A stretch of 33,204 bases of DNA from a virus. Both the position numbers and the translations under genes were made by a program. The stretch is taken from the IMG/VR virus record IMGVR_UViG_3300009151_000227, positions 1 to 33,204 of that record; one strand, given 5' to 3'. Shown here piece by piece: positions 20,775-27,275 of the stretch; positions within the stretch are counted from its first letter, which is position 1; every line of letters starts with the position of its first letter. The notes under the pieces are model-generated. The model was given only the letters and a program-made list of their open reading frames with translations, was not told the origin of the DNA and searched no databases.

Positions 20775-20941
20775 GATTACTACTTGCCCGTCTACGCGAA
20801 CTAATTTGGCCTGCGGTCCTAGCTGCGGTCTTCGCCGTGGCTTCTATCTTGGTTGGAATCTTCCTGCCTAACGCTATTTCTGCCGCCGTCTCTTTTGGCT
20901 TAGCGGCCGTGACTATGGCTTTGCTAGCAAACCGCGCGTAA
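20771..20941 (+). CDS. 56-residue hydrophobic protein
   Basis: Very short gene, ATG 20771 to TAA 20941, with AAGGAG upstream and an ATGA overlap with the previous gene. MRLLLARLRELIWPAVLAAV then FAVASILVGIF and a second hydrophobic run (AAVSFGLAAVTMALLA). Two helices; membrane function unknown. Confidence 0.65.
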   Translation: MRLLLARLRELIWPAVLAAVFAVASILVGIFLPNAISAAVSFGLAAVTMALLANRA

Positions 20942-20976
20942 AAAGAAATCCAAAAAAGTTATAAAAAATGTGCAAA

Positions 20977-21035
20977 TGAAGTGTACATTCTGCAGAAAAC
21001 ACTGTATAATAGATACATGAGGTAAACGAAAACCC
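20977..21035 (+). promoter_or_regulatory. Promoter with operator-like site (for 21054 gene)
   Basis: TGAAGTGTACATTCTGCAGA starting at 20977; TATAAT 21005-21010. The leader hairpin TGAGG/CCTCA (21018-21037) has AAACGA inside its loop, so the box is not in its usual place; GAAGG precedes ATG 21054 by 5 nt. Confidence 0.75.
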
Positions 21036-21053
21036 TCAAGAATGAAGGCAAAA

Positions 21054-21647
21054 ATGACGATTACAACTTTCTTTGAAGCTTCACCAAAACAGATTCAATT
21101 TATCCAAGACCTAATCGAGAAGAAGAACCTTACCGAGACGGCAAACGCAAAAACCGTTCTAGCAAAGATTGCGGACAAGCAGCTTGACAAGAAGGAAGCT
21201 TCTAAGCTTATCGACGAACTTATCGTTGCAAAGCCACTAGTAACTTCAGTAACTTCAACTGCAACTCCATCTCCAGTTGGCAAGATGCAAATCCTTCTAG
21301 CTGAAGTTCCAAAAGCTAAGTACGCGGTTCCGATGGACGAAATCGACCTAGCAATCGACGAGAAGGTAAACGGAGACATCTTGTTTATTGAAGTTCGTGA
21401 ATACATGAACGTTCTTTACATGCGTCGACTACACGGAGCTCCTGGAAACTTCAACCGCTCGAAGCTTAGCTTCAAGGACACCGAGTTGGTAATCAACTTG
21501 GTGAAGAAAGACCCTCTAAAGTACACTCAGCTTTTCGGTGAAGTTCACAAATGCTGTGGCAAGTGCGGTGCGGAGTTGACCGACCAAATCAGCCGAGACC
21601 TAAAGCTCGGTCCAAGATGCCGCAAAGAGTTTGGATTCAAAATGTAG
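21054..21647 (+). CDS. Phage protein with DUF6011-like C-terminal zinc motif
   Basis: 197 residues from ATG 21054; ATG 21042 is less well placed. N-terminal FFEASPKQIQFIQDLIEKKN is a helix motif shared by many phage proteins. The C-terminus CCGKCGAELTDQISRDLKLG then PRCRKEFGF matches the DUF6011 pattern CGxCGxxLTD...GIGPxC. The middle has FIEVREYMNVLYMRRLHGAP. Likely nucleic-acid related; function unknown. Confidence 0.75.
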   Translation: MTITTFFEASPKQIQFIQDLIEKKNLTETANAKTVLAKIADKQLDKKEASKLIDELIVAKPLVTSVTSTATPSPVGKMQILLAEVPKAKYAVPMDEIDLAIDEKVNGDILFIEVREYMNVLYMRRLHGAPGNFNRSKLSFKDTELVINLVKKDPLKYTQLFGEVHKCCGKCGAELTDQISRDLKLGPRCRKEFGFKM

Positions 21648-21704
21648 TTGTGAAAGCAACTTCGGAAGGCGGGGGAAAATCTCCTCCGCTTTCCAGTTTC
21701 ACAA
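21648..21704 (+). terminator. Nested stem-loop downstream of the DUF6011-like gene
   Basis: Outer stem TTGTGAAA/TTTCACAA (21648-21655/21697-21704) starting right after the stop codon and inner stem GGAAGGCGG/CCGCTTTCC (21664-21672/21686-21694, one G.U). No U-tract. Terminator or regulatory structure in front of the 21742 gene. Confidence 0.6.
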
Positions 21705-21741
21705 ATGACAAATGACAAAAATAGAAAAGGAGTGATGCCTT

Positions 21742-22134
21742 ATGTGGATATTCACTGAAACAGGATTCATTAGCGCGGTTGCACATCGCGAAGACCAAAG
21801 ATTCATGATGGTTCGAGCGCGAGACAAGCAATCTCTAGAAGAGTTAGCGCTCATGTCTCAAACCGAAATCGAGTACTCACCAAATGCTGACTACTCTTGG
21901 AGAACAGTAGTTCACAAGCAAGACCTTTACGGATTCATGGAGAACGCAATCTCCGTTGCGGATTACGACAACTTCAAAACCAGAGTCACAAAAACCAGAG
22001 GTCGTAGATTCGTAGACGCACTTCATCAGGTCTGGGAAATCATGCACATGGTTGAAGACGAGGCAGCGAAAAAACGTTGGGCTAGAGAAAGTTTCCTCGA
22101 AGAGCTTGCGGATGAGTACGAACCGAAGCATTAG
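21742..22134 (+). CDS. Conserved actinophage hypothetical protein
   Basis: 130 residues. MWIFTETGFISAVAHREDQR, VRARDKQSLEEL, DYSWRTVVHKQDL and SVADYDNFKTRV follow a pattern I recognise from a conserved hypothetical family of actinobacteria and their phages. No catalytic motif. Ends within the start of the lytic-transglycosylase-like gene (23 bp overlap). Confidence 0.75.
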   Translation: MWIFTETGFISAVAHREDQRFMMVRARDKQSLEELALMSQTEIEYSPNADYSWRTVVHKQDLYGFMENAISVADYDNFKTRVTKTRGRRFVDALHQVWEIMHMVEDEAAKKRWARESFLEELADEYEPKH

Positions 22135-22699
22135 GCGAATACTAGCGTTCTTTATTGGTATTTGCCTGCTAAATCCACCGCCTTTGCCGACGGAAAACCT
22201 GAAGCCTGAACTTATTGCAAAACCTATGCGAGTAGTTCAAGCTCCAGGCCCGTTGAAGGTTGCAAAGCCAAAATCAGTAAAGACTCTTACATCGTTGATA
22301 AAACCTACACCGATGAAATGGTACACGAGCAAAAAGATGCTAACGGACCGTGAGCTATCGTATTTGCTGTATGAAGTTGGGTTCAGAGGAAAAGAACACC
22401 GCCTCGCTTGGATAGTTGCAAAAGGTGAATCAACTGGAAGACCGAAGTCCTTAAATAGTTCAGGTTGTTACGGCCTCTTCCAAATCAACATGTCCGGAGA
22501 AATGAAATCCGATAGGTTGAAGAAATACAAACTAAAATCAGTAAGAGACTTGTTTAACCCTGTAACAAACAGCAAGATTGCCTTTATGATGTCCAGGAAG
22601 GGAACCAACTGGTCCGCTTGGACCGTGAATCCCTATAAGCGGTCATCGTACAATTACCCTGGAATCGTAACTCACCAACCAAAGCAGAAAGTAAGATAA
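22112..22699 (+). CDS. Lytic transglycosylase/lysozyme-like protein
   Basis: 195 residues from ATG 22112, inside the previous gene. N-terminal hydrophobic segment (ILAFFIGICLLN) acts as signal or anchor, then a Pro-rich linker. The domain LAWIVAKGESTGRPKSLNSS-GCYGLFQINM has the catalytic Glu of KGES and the YGLFQINM motif of SLT/lysozyme-like enzymes that cut glycan strands. Followed at once by a peptidoglycan-binding gene. Confidence 0.8.
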   Translation: MSTNRSIRRILAFFIGICLLNPPPLPTENLKPELIAKPMRVVQAPGPLKVAKPKSVKTLTSLIKPTPMKWYTSKKMLTDRELSYLLYEVGFRGKEHRLAWIVAKGESTGRPKSLNSSGCYGLFQINMSGEMKSDRLKKYKLKSVRDLFNPVTNSKIAFMMSRKGTNWSAWTVNPYKRSSYNYPGIVTHQPKQKVR

Positions 22700-22704
22700 T
22701 CACC

Positions 22705-23217
22705 ATGAGTGAAGAAAACCTAGAACCAGAAAAAATCGTTGCGGAACCCGTAATCGAAGAAGTCAAAGAAGTCGAAGAAGTCAAAGAAGTTCAAGAACCA
22801 ATCGAACCTCCTGAACCTCCAAAACCGGCGCCTGCAAAACCAGCCCTTGTGAAGCAGGAACAGAAATACGCAACCCCCGTCTCAGTAACGACTGCGGACA
22901 TTGAAGAACTGGCACCAACTCCTGCGGGTCCCGCGGTTGTAGGTTACGGACTCGTTGACGAAGTCTACCTAGACAAAATCGTTTACAAAAACCTTTACGC
23001 TCGTAAGAGCCTAAGCGTTCATCACATGCAACGACGCCTAGCAGAACTAGGTTACGTGGAAGCGGCCGCCGATAAAGATGGATACTACGGCGACATGACC
23101 AAATCAGCTGTTGCAAAGTTCCAAGCCGAGAACAATCTAAATGGTGATGGAACGGTAGACGCAGAAACCTTTACGCTTCTCTTCACCGGAGACATCAACG
23201 TAAGAGCAATCGTTTAG
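22705..23217 (+). CDS. Pro/Glu-rich protein with peptidoglycan-binding domain
   Basis: 170 residues. Residues 1-60 are acidic and proline-rich (EEVKEVEEVKEVQ, EPPEPPKPAPAKPAL). Residues ~105-165 form a PG_binding_1 domain: HHMQRRLAELGYVEA, DGYYGDMTKSAVAKFQAEN, DAETFTLLF. No catalytic domain. Probably helps target the adjacent transglycosylase or forms part of the virion/lysis apparatus. Confidence 0.8.
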   Translation: MSEENLEPEKIVAEPVIEEVKEVEEVKEVQEPIEPPEPPKPAPAKPALVKQEQKYATPVSVTTADIEELAPTPAGPAVVGYGLVDEVYLDKIVYKNLYARKSLSVHHMQRRLAELGYVEAAADKDGYYGDMTKSAVAKFQAENNLNGDGTVDAETFTLLFTGDINVRAIV

Positions 23218-23228
23218 TCTAACAAAAA

Positions 23229-23264
23229 GAAAGCGCCTGCAGGATTGCGGGCGTTTATCTTTTC
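23229..23264 (+). terminator. Rho-independent terminator before terL
   Basis: Stem GCGCCTGCA/TGCGGGCGT (9 bp, two G.U) with loop GGAT, then TTATCTTTT. A weak -10-like TAGGAT at ~23285 may start the terminase unit. Confidence 0.8.
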
Positions 23265-23321
23265 CCTGATACGCGGCCTAGTGTAGGATGACAATGAGAC
23301 GAAATAGAAACAGGAGTTCAG

Positions 23322-24737
23322 ATGGCTAAAAGCATAATGGAGCAATTAGCCCTTTTACCTGAAGAAGAGAGAAACATTCTTCTTTCTGGAATGGACCCGG
23401 AATCTCTGCTTTGGGATTGGTCTGTCTGGGGCCGTCCAGAGCAGCAAGCACCTCTCGGTGACTGGAACGTTTGGCTAGTACTCGCAGGCCGTGGGTTTGG
23501 AAAAACCAGGCTCGCATCTGAATGGGTTCGAGAGGAAGCAAAGTACACAACCACCGGTCAAAGGCGTTTTGCGTTGGTCGCTCGTACCGCGGCCGACGTT
23601 CGTGACGTTATCGTCGAGGGTGAATCAGGAATCTTGAACGTTACTCCGCCGTCCGAAAGACCTCATTACGAACCGTCTAAGCGGCGTTTGACATGGCCAA
23701 ATGGAAATACTGCGACACTATTCACCGCCGATGAACCAGACTCTCTACGTGGTCCACAATTCACTCACGCTTGGGGAGATGAGATTGCGGCTTGGAGACA
23801 AACTCCTGATGCTGCGGGAATGACAGCTTGGGACAACTTGCGAGTAGGTACTCGTCTCGGCTCTCATCCAAAACTATTGGTAACTACAACGCCTAAGCGC
23901 GTGCCAATTCTGTATTCTCTTCTCAAAGAATCTGAAAAAGGCGACATTGTAAAAGTTACTCGCGGCTCGACGCTCGACAACTCTGGAAATCTTTCTAGCG
24001 CTTACTTGGATACTATGCTAGGAATCTATGATGGAACAGTTTTAGCTAGACAAGAACTTTACGGTGAAATGTTGAGCGACGTTGACGGCGCAATGTGGAC
24101 CGAAGAAATTATTGAGGCATCTAGGCAAATGGCGTATCCCCCGCACACACCTTTGCGCCTAATCGGTGTCGACCCCTCGGTTGCTGAAAATCCAAAAGAC
24201 GAGTGCGGAATCGTTGTAGTTTCTTCCACGGCCGAAGGCGACTTGTACAAGCGTCAAGCATGGGTCTTAGAAGATGCATCCATACACGGGTCTCCGACTG
24301 TTTGGGCGCAAAAGGTTGTGGACATGGCAAGGAAATGGGGATGTCCGGTTGTCGCCGAAGTAAATCAGGGAGGCGCGTTGGTGAAGAATGCAATTCACCA
24401 AATCGACCCTTCTGTTACGGTCCTCGAAGTTCATTCGAAGTACGGAAAAGCGTTACGCGCAGAACCAATTACGCTCGCGTATCAGCAAGGTCGCGTACAT
24501 CACATCGGCTATCACGTGAACTTAGAATCGCAAATGTATTCTTGGATTCCAGGCGAAGGAAAATCTCCTGACCGAATCGATGCTCTCGTTCACGCATTGA
24601 CCGCGCTTCTCATCAAACCTCCTGCGGGATTCTCTGGAGGAAAAATTACGGCAAAATCTCCTAGTCATCGTCGAGTCGACTTAGGTCGAGGAGGCGGAAA
24701 TAAAAACGGTGGTGGAGGAATCTTCCGAACCCGTTAA
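23322..24737 (+). CDS. terL: Terminase large subunit
   Basis: 471 residues. N-terminal ATPase: LAGRGFGKTR Walker A (54-63) and the Walker B-like THAWGDEIAAW near residue 150, then LVTTTPKR as coupling motif. C-terminal nuclease: LIGVDPSVAE (first Asp, ~residue 283), VVAEVNQGG, and PDRIDALVHALTALL (late Asp). This motor cuts and packs phage DNA. A GGAG precedes ATG 23322. It is not adjacent to a recognised small subunit: the next rightward genes are 2.5 kb away beyond four leftward genes. Confidence 0.93.
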   Translation: MAKSIMEQLALLPEEERNILLSGMDPESLLWDWSVWGRPEQQAPLGDWNVWLVLAGRGFGKTRLASEWVREEAKYTTTGQRRFALVARTAADVRDVIVEGESGILNVTPPSERPHYEPSKRRLTWPNGNTATLFTADEPDSLRGPQFTHAWGDEIAAWRQTPDAAGMTAWDNLRVGTRLGSHPKLLVTTTPKRVPILYSLLKESEKGDIVKVTRGSTLDNSGNLSSAYLDTMLGIYDGTVLARQELYGEMLSDVDGAMWTEEIIEASRQMAYPPHTPLRLIGVDPSVAENPKDECGIVVVSSTAEGDLYKRQAWVLEDASIHGSPTVWAQKVVDMARKWGCPVVAEVNQGGALVKNAIHQIDPSVTVLEVHSKYGKALRAEPITLAYQQGRVHHIGYHVNLESQMYSWIPGEGKSPDRIDALVHALTALLIKPPAGFSGGKITAKSPSHRRVDLGRGGGNKNGGGGIFRTR

Positions 24738-24742
24738 AAAAG

Positions 24743-24772
24743 AAAACCTCCCCTTTCGAGGAGGCTTTCTTT
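24743..24772 (-). terminator. Terminator for the leftward 24780 gene
   Basis: Read on the minus strand: CCTCCTC-GAAA-GGGGAGG, a 7-bp stem with one U.G pair, then TTTTCTTTTTT. On the plus strand the same position is a C/A mismatch, so it is built for leftward transcripts, although it also follows the terL stop. Confidence 0.85.
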
Positions 24773-24779
24773 GCGGTGA

Positions 24780-25040
24780 CTACTTGTTTACTTCAAGAGT
24801 GCAAGGATAAACTTTCACGTCTCTTGACCAAATCCAAGGGTCGTCGTAACCAGCATCTTCACCTAGGTCTTCGTTGAAGTTTGCTTCTGCGGTTGCTAAG
24901 TCAGTTTCTTCATAGTAGACATCGCTGAATTTTCTTGCCTTCTGCAAGTCGCTGCAACCTACGCGGTGACAAGCGTCCTGTCCAGATAGCTCGCGGATTA
25001 CTGCTACGGCTTTTGAGTTTGCTTTTACGTTTACGTCCAT
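24780..25040 (-). CDS. Hypothetical protein (leftward cassette 1)
   Basis: 86 residues; MDVNVKANSKAVAVIRELSG, then CHRVGC and an acidic middle (EETDLATAEANFNEDLGEDA). Start set by the leader. One gene with its own promoter module and terminator. Confidence 0.7.
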   Translation of the reverse strand: MDVNVKANSKAVAVIRELSGQDACHRVGCSDLQKARKFSDVYYEETDLATAEANFNEDLGEDAGYDDPWIWSRDVKVYPCTLEVNK

Positions 25041-25050
25041 GTGAATCTCC

Positions 25051-25120
25051 TTCGTCGTTTTATCAAGTTTTCTTGATAGTTCAATTATACAGCAAAAACT
25101 GAAGCAAATACACCATTTCG
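25051..25120 (-). promoter_or_regulatory. Leftward promoter module (for 24780 gene)
   Basis: Minus strand: -10 TATAAT (25084-25089); hairpin ATCAAG-AAAA-CTTGAT (25062-25077); box AAACGACGAA (25051-25060); GGAG. Half palindrome GTGTATTTGCTTCA lies upstream of the -10. Confidence 0.85.
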
Positions 25121-25165
25121 CTAAAATTATTTATAACGGTTCTGTTACCGAAAAATCTCTTTCCG

Positions 25166-25200
25166 GATAAAAAGAAATCGCCCGCTTTCGCAGGCGAAAT
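25166..25200 (-). terminator. Terminator for the leftward 25217 gene
   Basis: Minus strand TCGCCTGC-GAAA-GCGGGCGA, 8 bp with one U.G pair, then TTTCTTTTT. Confidence 0.85.
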
Positions 25201-25216
25201 CCTTTTGCGGTCGACT

Positions 25217-25510
25217 TTAAACTTCGCCGGCTCGCTTCGCGAAGAACTCGTATTCTTCCTTCGAACTTAGAAACCTCTTTACACATTCGTTTCCGAGTCT
25301 TTTTATTTGGGTGTCTGCTTGCTCGTTTTCGAATGGAACTAGAGAATCAGTTTTCCAATTCCAGCGAACTAACCAACCTGCGGTCTCGTCCATCGCCTTC
25401 GCGCAATGTTCGCACCAAGTTTCAAAGTTGTTTTTGTAGTTTCTTTTCATGTTCATTTCGTACTGATTGTGCGCACCAAAACCGTGGCATTTAATTTCGT
25501 TTTCAGTCAT
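25217..25510 (-). CDS. Hypothetical protein with His/Cys pairs (leftward cassette 2)
   Basis: 97 residues from the ATG at 25510-25508; the longer upstream frame crosses the promoter. CHGFGAHNQYEMN and WCEHC could together bind a metal. WLVRWNWKT is Trp-rich. Unknown function. Confidence 0.7.
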   Translation of the reverse strand: MTENEIKCHGFGAHNQYEMNMKRNYKNNFETWCEHCAKAMDETAGWLVRWNWKTDSLVPFENEQADTQIKRLGNECVKRFLSSKEEYEFFAKRAGEV

Positions 25511-25520
25511 CGTAATCTCC

Positions 25521-25586
25521 TTCGTCGTTTTCAAGCGCGTGCTTGATAATTCGATTATAGCGGGTAATTGAAGCAAAGTACACTAC
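25521..25586 (-). promoter_or_regulatory. Leftward promoter module (for 25217 gene)
   Basis: Minus strand: TATAAT (25554-25559); hairpin TCAAGC-ACGC-GCTTGA (25531-25546); box AAACGACGAA (25521-25530). Upstream GTGTACTTTGCTTCA half palindrome. Confidence 0.85.
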
Positions 25587-25742
25587 ATTCGCAAATCTTT
25601 TTCAAAATCTTTTTGAATCTTTTTTCGCGGTGAAGTTCACGAGTTTTTGCTTGCGGACTCGAATCTCCATCGCGCATCATCTCGCCGTCTGAAGGCGCGT
25701 AGACGCGGCGAAGATTGAAGCGAAAGTTTGCATCCATTCGGA

Positions 25743-25776
25743 CAAAAGAAAATCGCCCACGTTTCCGTGAGCGACT
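25743..25776 (-). terminator. Terminator for the leftward WGR-like gene
   Basis: Minus strand TCGCTCACG-GAAA-CGTGGGCGA, 9 bp with one U.G pair, followed by TTTTCTTTT. Confidence 0.85.
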
Positions 25777-25789
25777 TTCGTGAGATTAC

Positions 25790-26035
25790 TTACACCGCGT
25801 AAGCAACCACGTAACCAGTTGAAACCTTGTCCCACATTTTCTGCTTCGCGGTCCAAATTGCTGCGTTCTCGTTTGCGGCGATGATTACTGAACTCTGACG
25901 TGAAGTCTTTTCTGCCATTCCCCAACTGAAAGTAACCTTGTTACCTTCAACAAGAATTTCGTAAACCTTCTTCTTACCGTTTGCTCCGCGGTTGCCGTCT
26001 GATTCTTTTAGAAGTGCCCATTTTTGTGTATTCAT
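25790..26035 (-). CDS. WGR-like domain protein, paralogue of 7364 (leftward cassette 3)
   Basis: 81 residues from the ATG at 26035-26033. KWALLKESDGNRGANGKKKV then YEILVEGNKVTFSWGMAEKT, aligning end to end with the rightward 7364 product (WCLLKESDGARGDAGKKKVY ... SWGMAEKS). Also NENAAIWTAKQKM near SENAAVAEALDKI. Both have WGM at the WGR position. Probable nucleic-acid-binding domain protein. Confidence 0.72.
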   Translation of the reverse strand: MNTQKWALLKESDGNRGANGKKKVYEILVEGNKVTFSWGMAEKTSRQSSVIIAANENAAIWTAKQKMWDKVSTGYVVAYAV

Positions 26036-26051
26036 AATTGTCTCTTTTCGT

Positions 26052-26110
26052 TTCGTCGTTTTCAAGCATTTGCTTGATGTAATGACTCTATCACGAAACT
26101 GAAGCGTTTT
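26052..26110 (-). promoter_or_regulatory. Leftward promoter module with weak -10 (for 25790 gene)
   Basis: Minus strand: hairpin TCAAGC-AAAT-GCTTGA (26062-26077) and box AAACGACGAA (26052-26061). At the expected place the -10 reads TAGAGT (26085-26090), keeping only T1, A2, A4 and T6. The same degenerate -10 stands before the 26453 gene. Confidence 0.7.
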
Positions 26111-26149
26111 TGCCAATTTCGCGCAATGTTACCATTTTGTTATAAAGAA

Positions 26150-26452
26150 TTTTTTCTAGTCTTTTTGCGGCTTTTTGATTGCGGACTCAAGTCGAGTCAA
26201 CGCGGTCTCGTTCGAGAGGTCGATTCGGTGCGGTAGATGAGTTCGATGAGTTCGATGAATTCTTCGATTAACTTTTTTTCTTCGAGACGCGAACCGATCT
26301 TTTTTCTTCTTCTTGCGGACACGAGCTCGAGAGGCTTCGTCAAGTTTGCGGACTAAAAAAATTCTTTACGTTTGCGGACAAAAAAATTCTTCGAGTTTGC
26401 GGACAAAAAGAAATTGCCCACTCTTTCGAGTGAGCAAAATCTTTTGCGGTTA
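26150..26452. repeat. Non-coding region with TTGCGGAC repeats
   Basis: No gene is supported here. TTGCGGAC occurs at 26179, 26313, 26346, 26372 and 26397 (and at 25651 further left); the last three form tandem units of ~25 bp that continue with A-runs. A GACTC-AAGTC-GAGTC dyad follows the 26179 copy. Short GTTCGATGA repeats lie around 26238-26262. Confidence 0.7.
26404..26437 (-). terminator. Terminator for the leftward 26453 gene
   Basis: Minus strand TTGCTCACTC-GAAA-GAGTGGGCAA, 10 bp with one U.G pair, then TTTCTTTTT. Confidence 0.85.
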
Positions 26453-26740
26453 CTAACTAACCCAAATTGCGTTGAAGTCTGAACTCTCGTTTGCGTTGGT
26501 AAGAATGTCACCGAAACCAAGACCAGTTTTGACACATTCAACTCTGATTCCCTTTTTGAAGAGTTTTCCAAATCGACGGATTCTGACTTCAGTTTCAACA
26601 ACACGATACTTCATTCCATGCAACCAGACGATGTCGTTGATGTCGACGTTTCCCATTGACCACAATGCAACTGCGCGTGAGTTCAAGTTAGGGTTTGAGT
26701 TGTAAAAGACGTTGTCTTTGATGTTTTCGCTTGTGTTCAT
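26453..26740 (-). CDS. Hypothetical protein (leftward cassette 4)
   Basis: 95 residues. SMGNVDINDIVWLHGMKYRV then VETEVRIRRFGKLFKKGIRV, weakly like the C-terminal half of the 6960 product. Weak Shine-Dalgarno (AAAAGAG). Unknown function. Confidence 0.65.
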   Translation of the reverse strand: MNTSENIKDNVFYNSNPNLNSRAVALWSMGNVDINDIVWLHGMKYRVVETEVRIRRFGKLFKKGIRVECVKTGLGFGDILTNANESSDFNAIWVS

Positions 26741-26756
26741 TTTTTTCTCTTTTCAT

Positions 26757-26825
26757 TTCGTCGTTTTATCAAGTTTTCTTGATGTAATGACTCTATCACA
26801 AAACTGAAGCAAAATGTACAATTTC
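26757..26825 (-). promoter_or_regulatory. Leftward promoter module with weak -10 (for 26453 gene)
   Basis: Minus strand: hairpin ATCAAG-AAAA-CTTGAT (26768-26783), box AAACGACGAA (26757-26766), -10 TAGAGT (26790-26795). A TGTACATTTTGCTTCAG operator-like site lies upstream. The TTACCAATTCGTTATAA block at ~26834 stands in plus orientation. Confidence 0.75.
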
Positions 26826-26859
26826 GCTCAATGTTACCAATTCGTTATAATTCTTTTTT

Positions 26860-27257
26860 TCGAGTCTTTTAGTCTCAGATTCTTTGACAAATCTTTAGTC
26901 AACACTTTTCATAGTTTCATGACCTTTCATGGACGCGACAAAAACGAGACTTCATAGAAGAGACTATGACTAGACTAGACTAGACTAGACGAGACTTTTT
27001 TCTCTGTCAGAATTCCATCAAACTTTTTCTTCGCGATGTCTCGCGCTCTTAGTTTTCGTTTCGCATCTCGTAACTAGAAATCATGTTTTCCGGAAATTCG
27101 CACAAAAAAATCTCTTTAGTCCTTTTTTCTCCCGAAACGTTTCCGTCGCGGTCCCAATACACCCACTTCCTTCCTGGACTCCAAGAGCAGTGGACCCTAA
27201 GGTATCATCTTTTCCTTCTGTACAAGTTTCTTCCGGCCTCGTGTACACTTCCCAATC
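26860..27257. other. Non-coding region between leftward cassettes and structural genes
   Basis: About 400 bp without a supported gene, AT-rich, with a TAGAC pentanucleotide array at 26968-26995 and inverted TGTACA sites near its end. It separates the leftward cassettes from the rightward late genes and probably holds the promoter of the latter; TATCAT at 27203-27208 is a weak -10 candidate. Confidence 0.5.
26968..26995. repeat. Pentanucleotide tandem repeat
   Basis: Four exact TAGAC units (26971-26990) with a preceding GAC and a following GAGAC. Copy number could change by slippage. Confidence 0.9.
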
Positions 27258-27268
27258 GAGGTGTACAA
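27219..27268 (+). promoter_or_regulatory. Three TGTACA sites before the double-HTH gene
   Basis: TGTACA at 27219-27224, palindrome GTGTACAC at 27241-27248, and GTGTACAA at 27261-27268; the last two start exactly 20 bp apart, about two helical turns. TGTACA is also the centre of the operator-like site found before the accessory operons. Confidence 0.55.
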
Positions 27269-27275
27269 TGAAGTC

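Noticed and set aside
25555-25737. Leftward 60-residue ORF
   Set aside because: It runs across the promoter region and leader of the 25217 gene, has no ribosome site and reads as low-complexity basic sequence.
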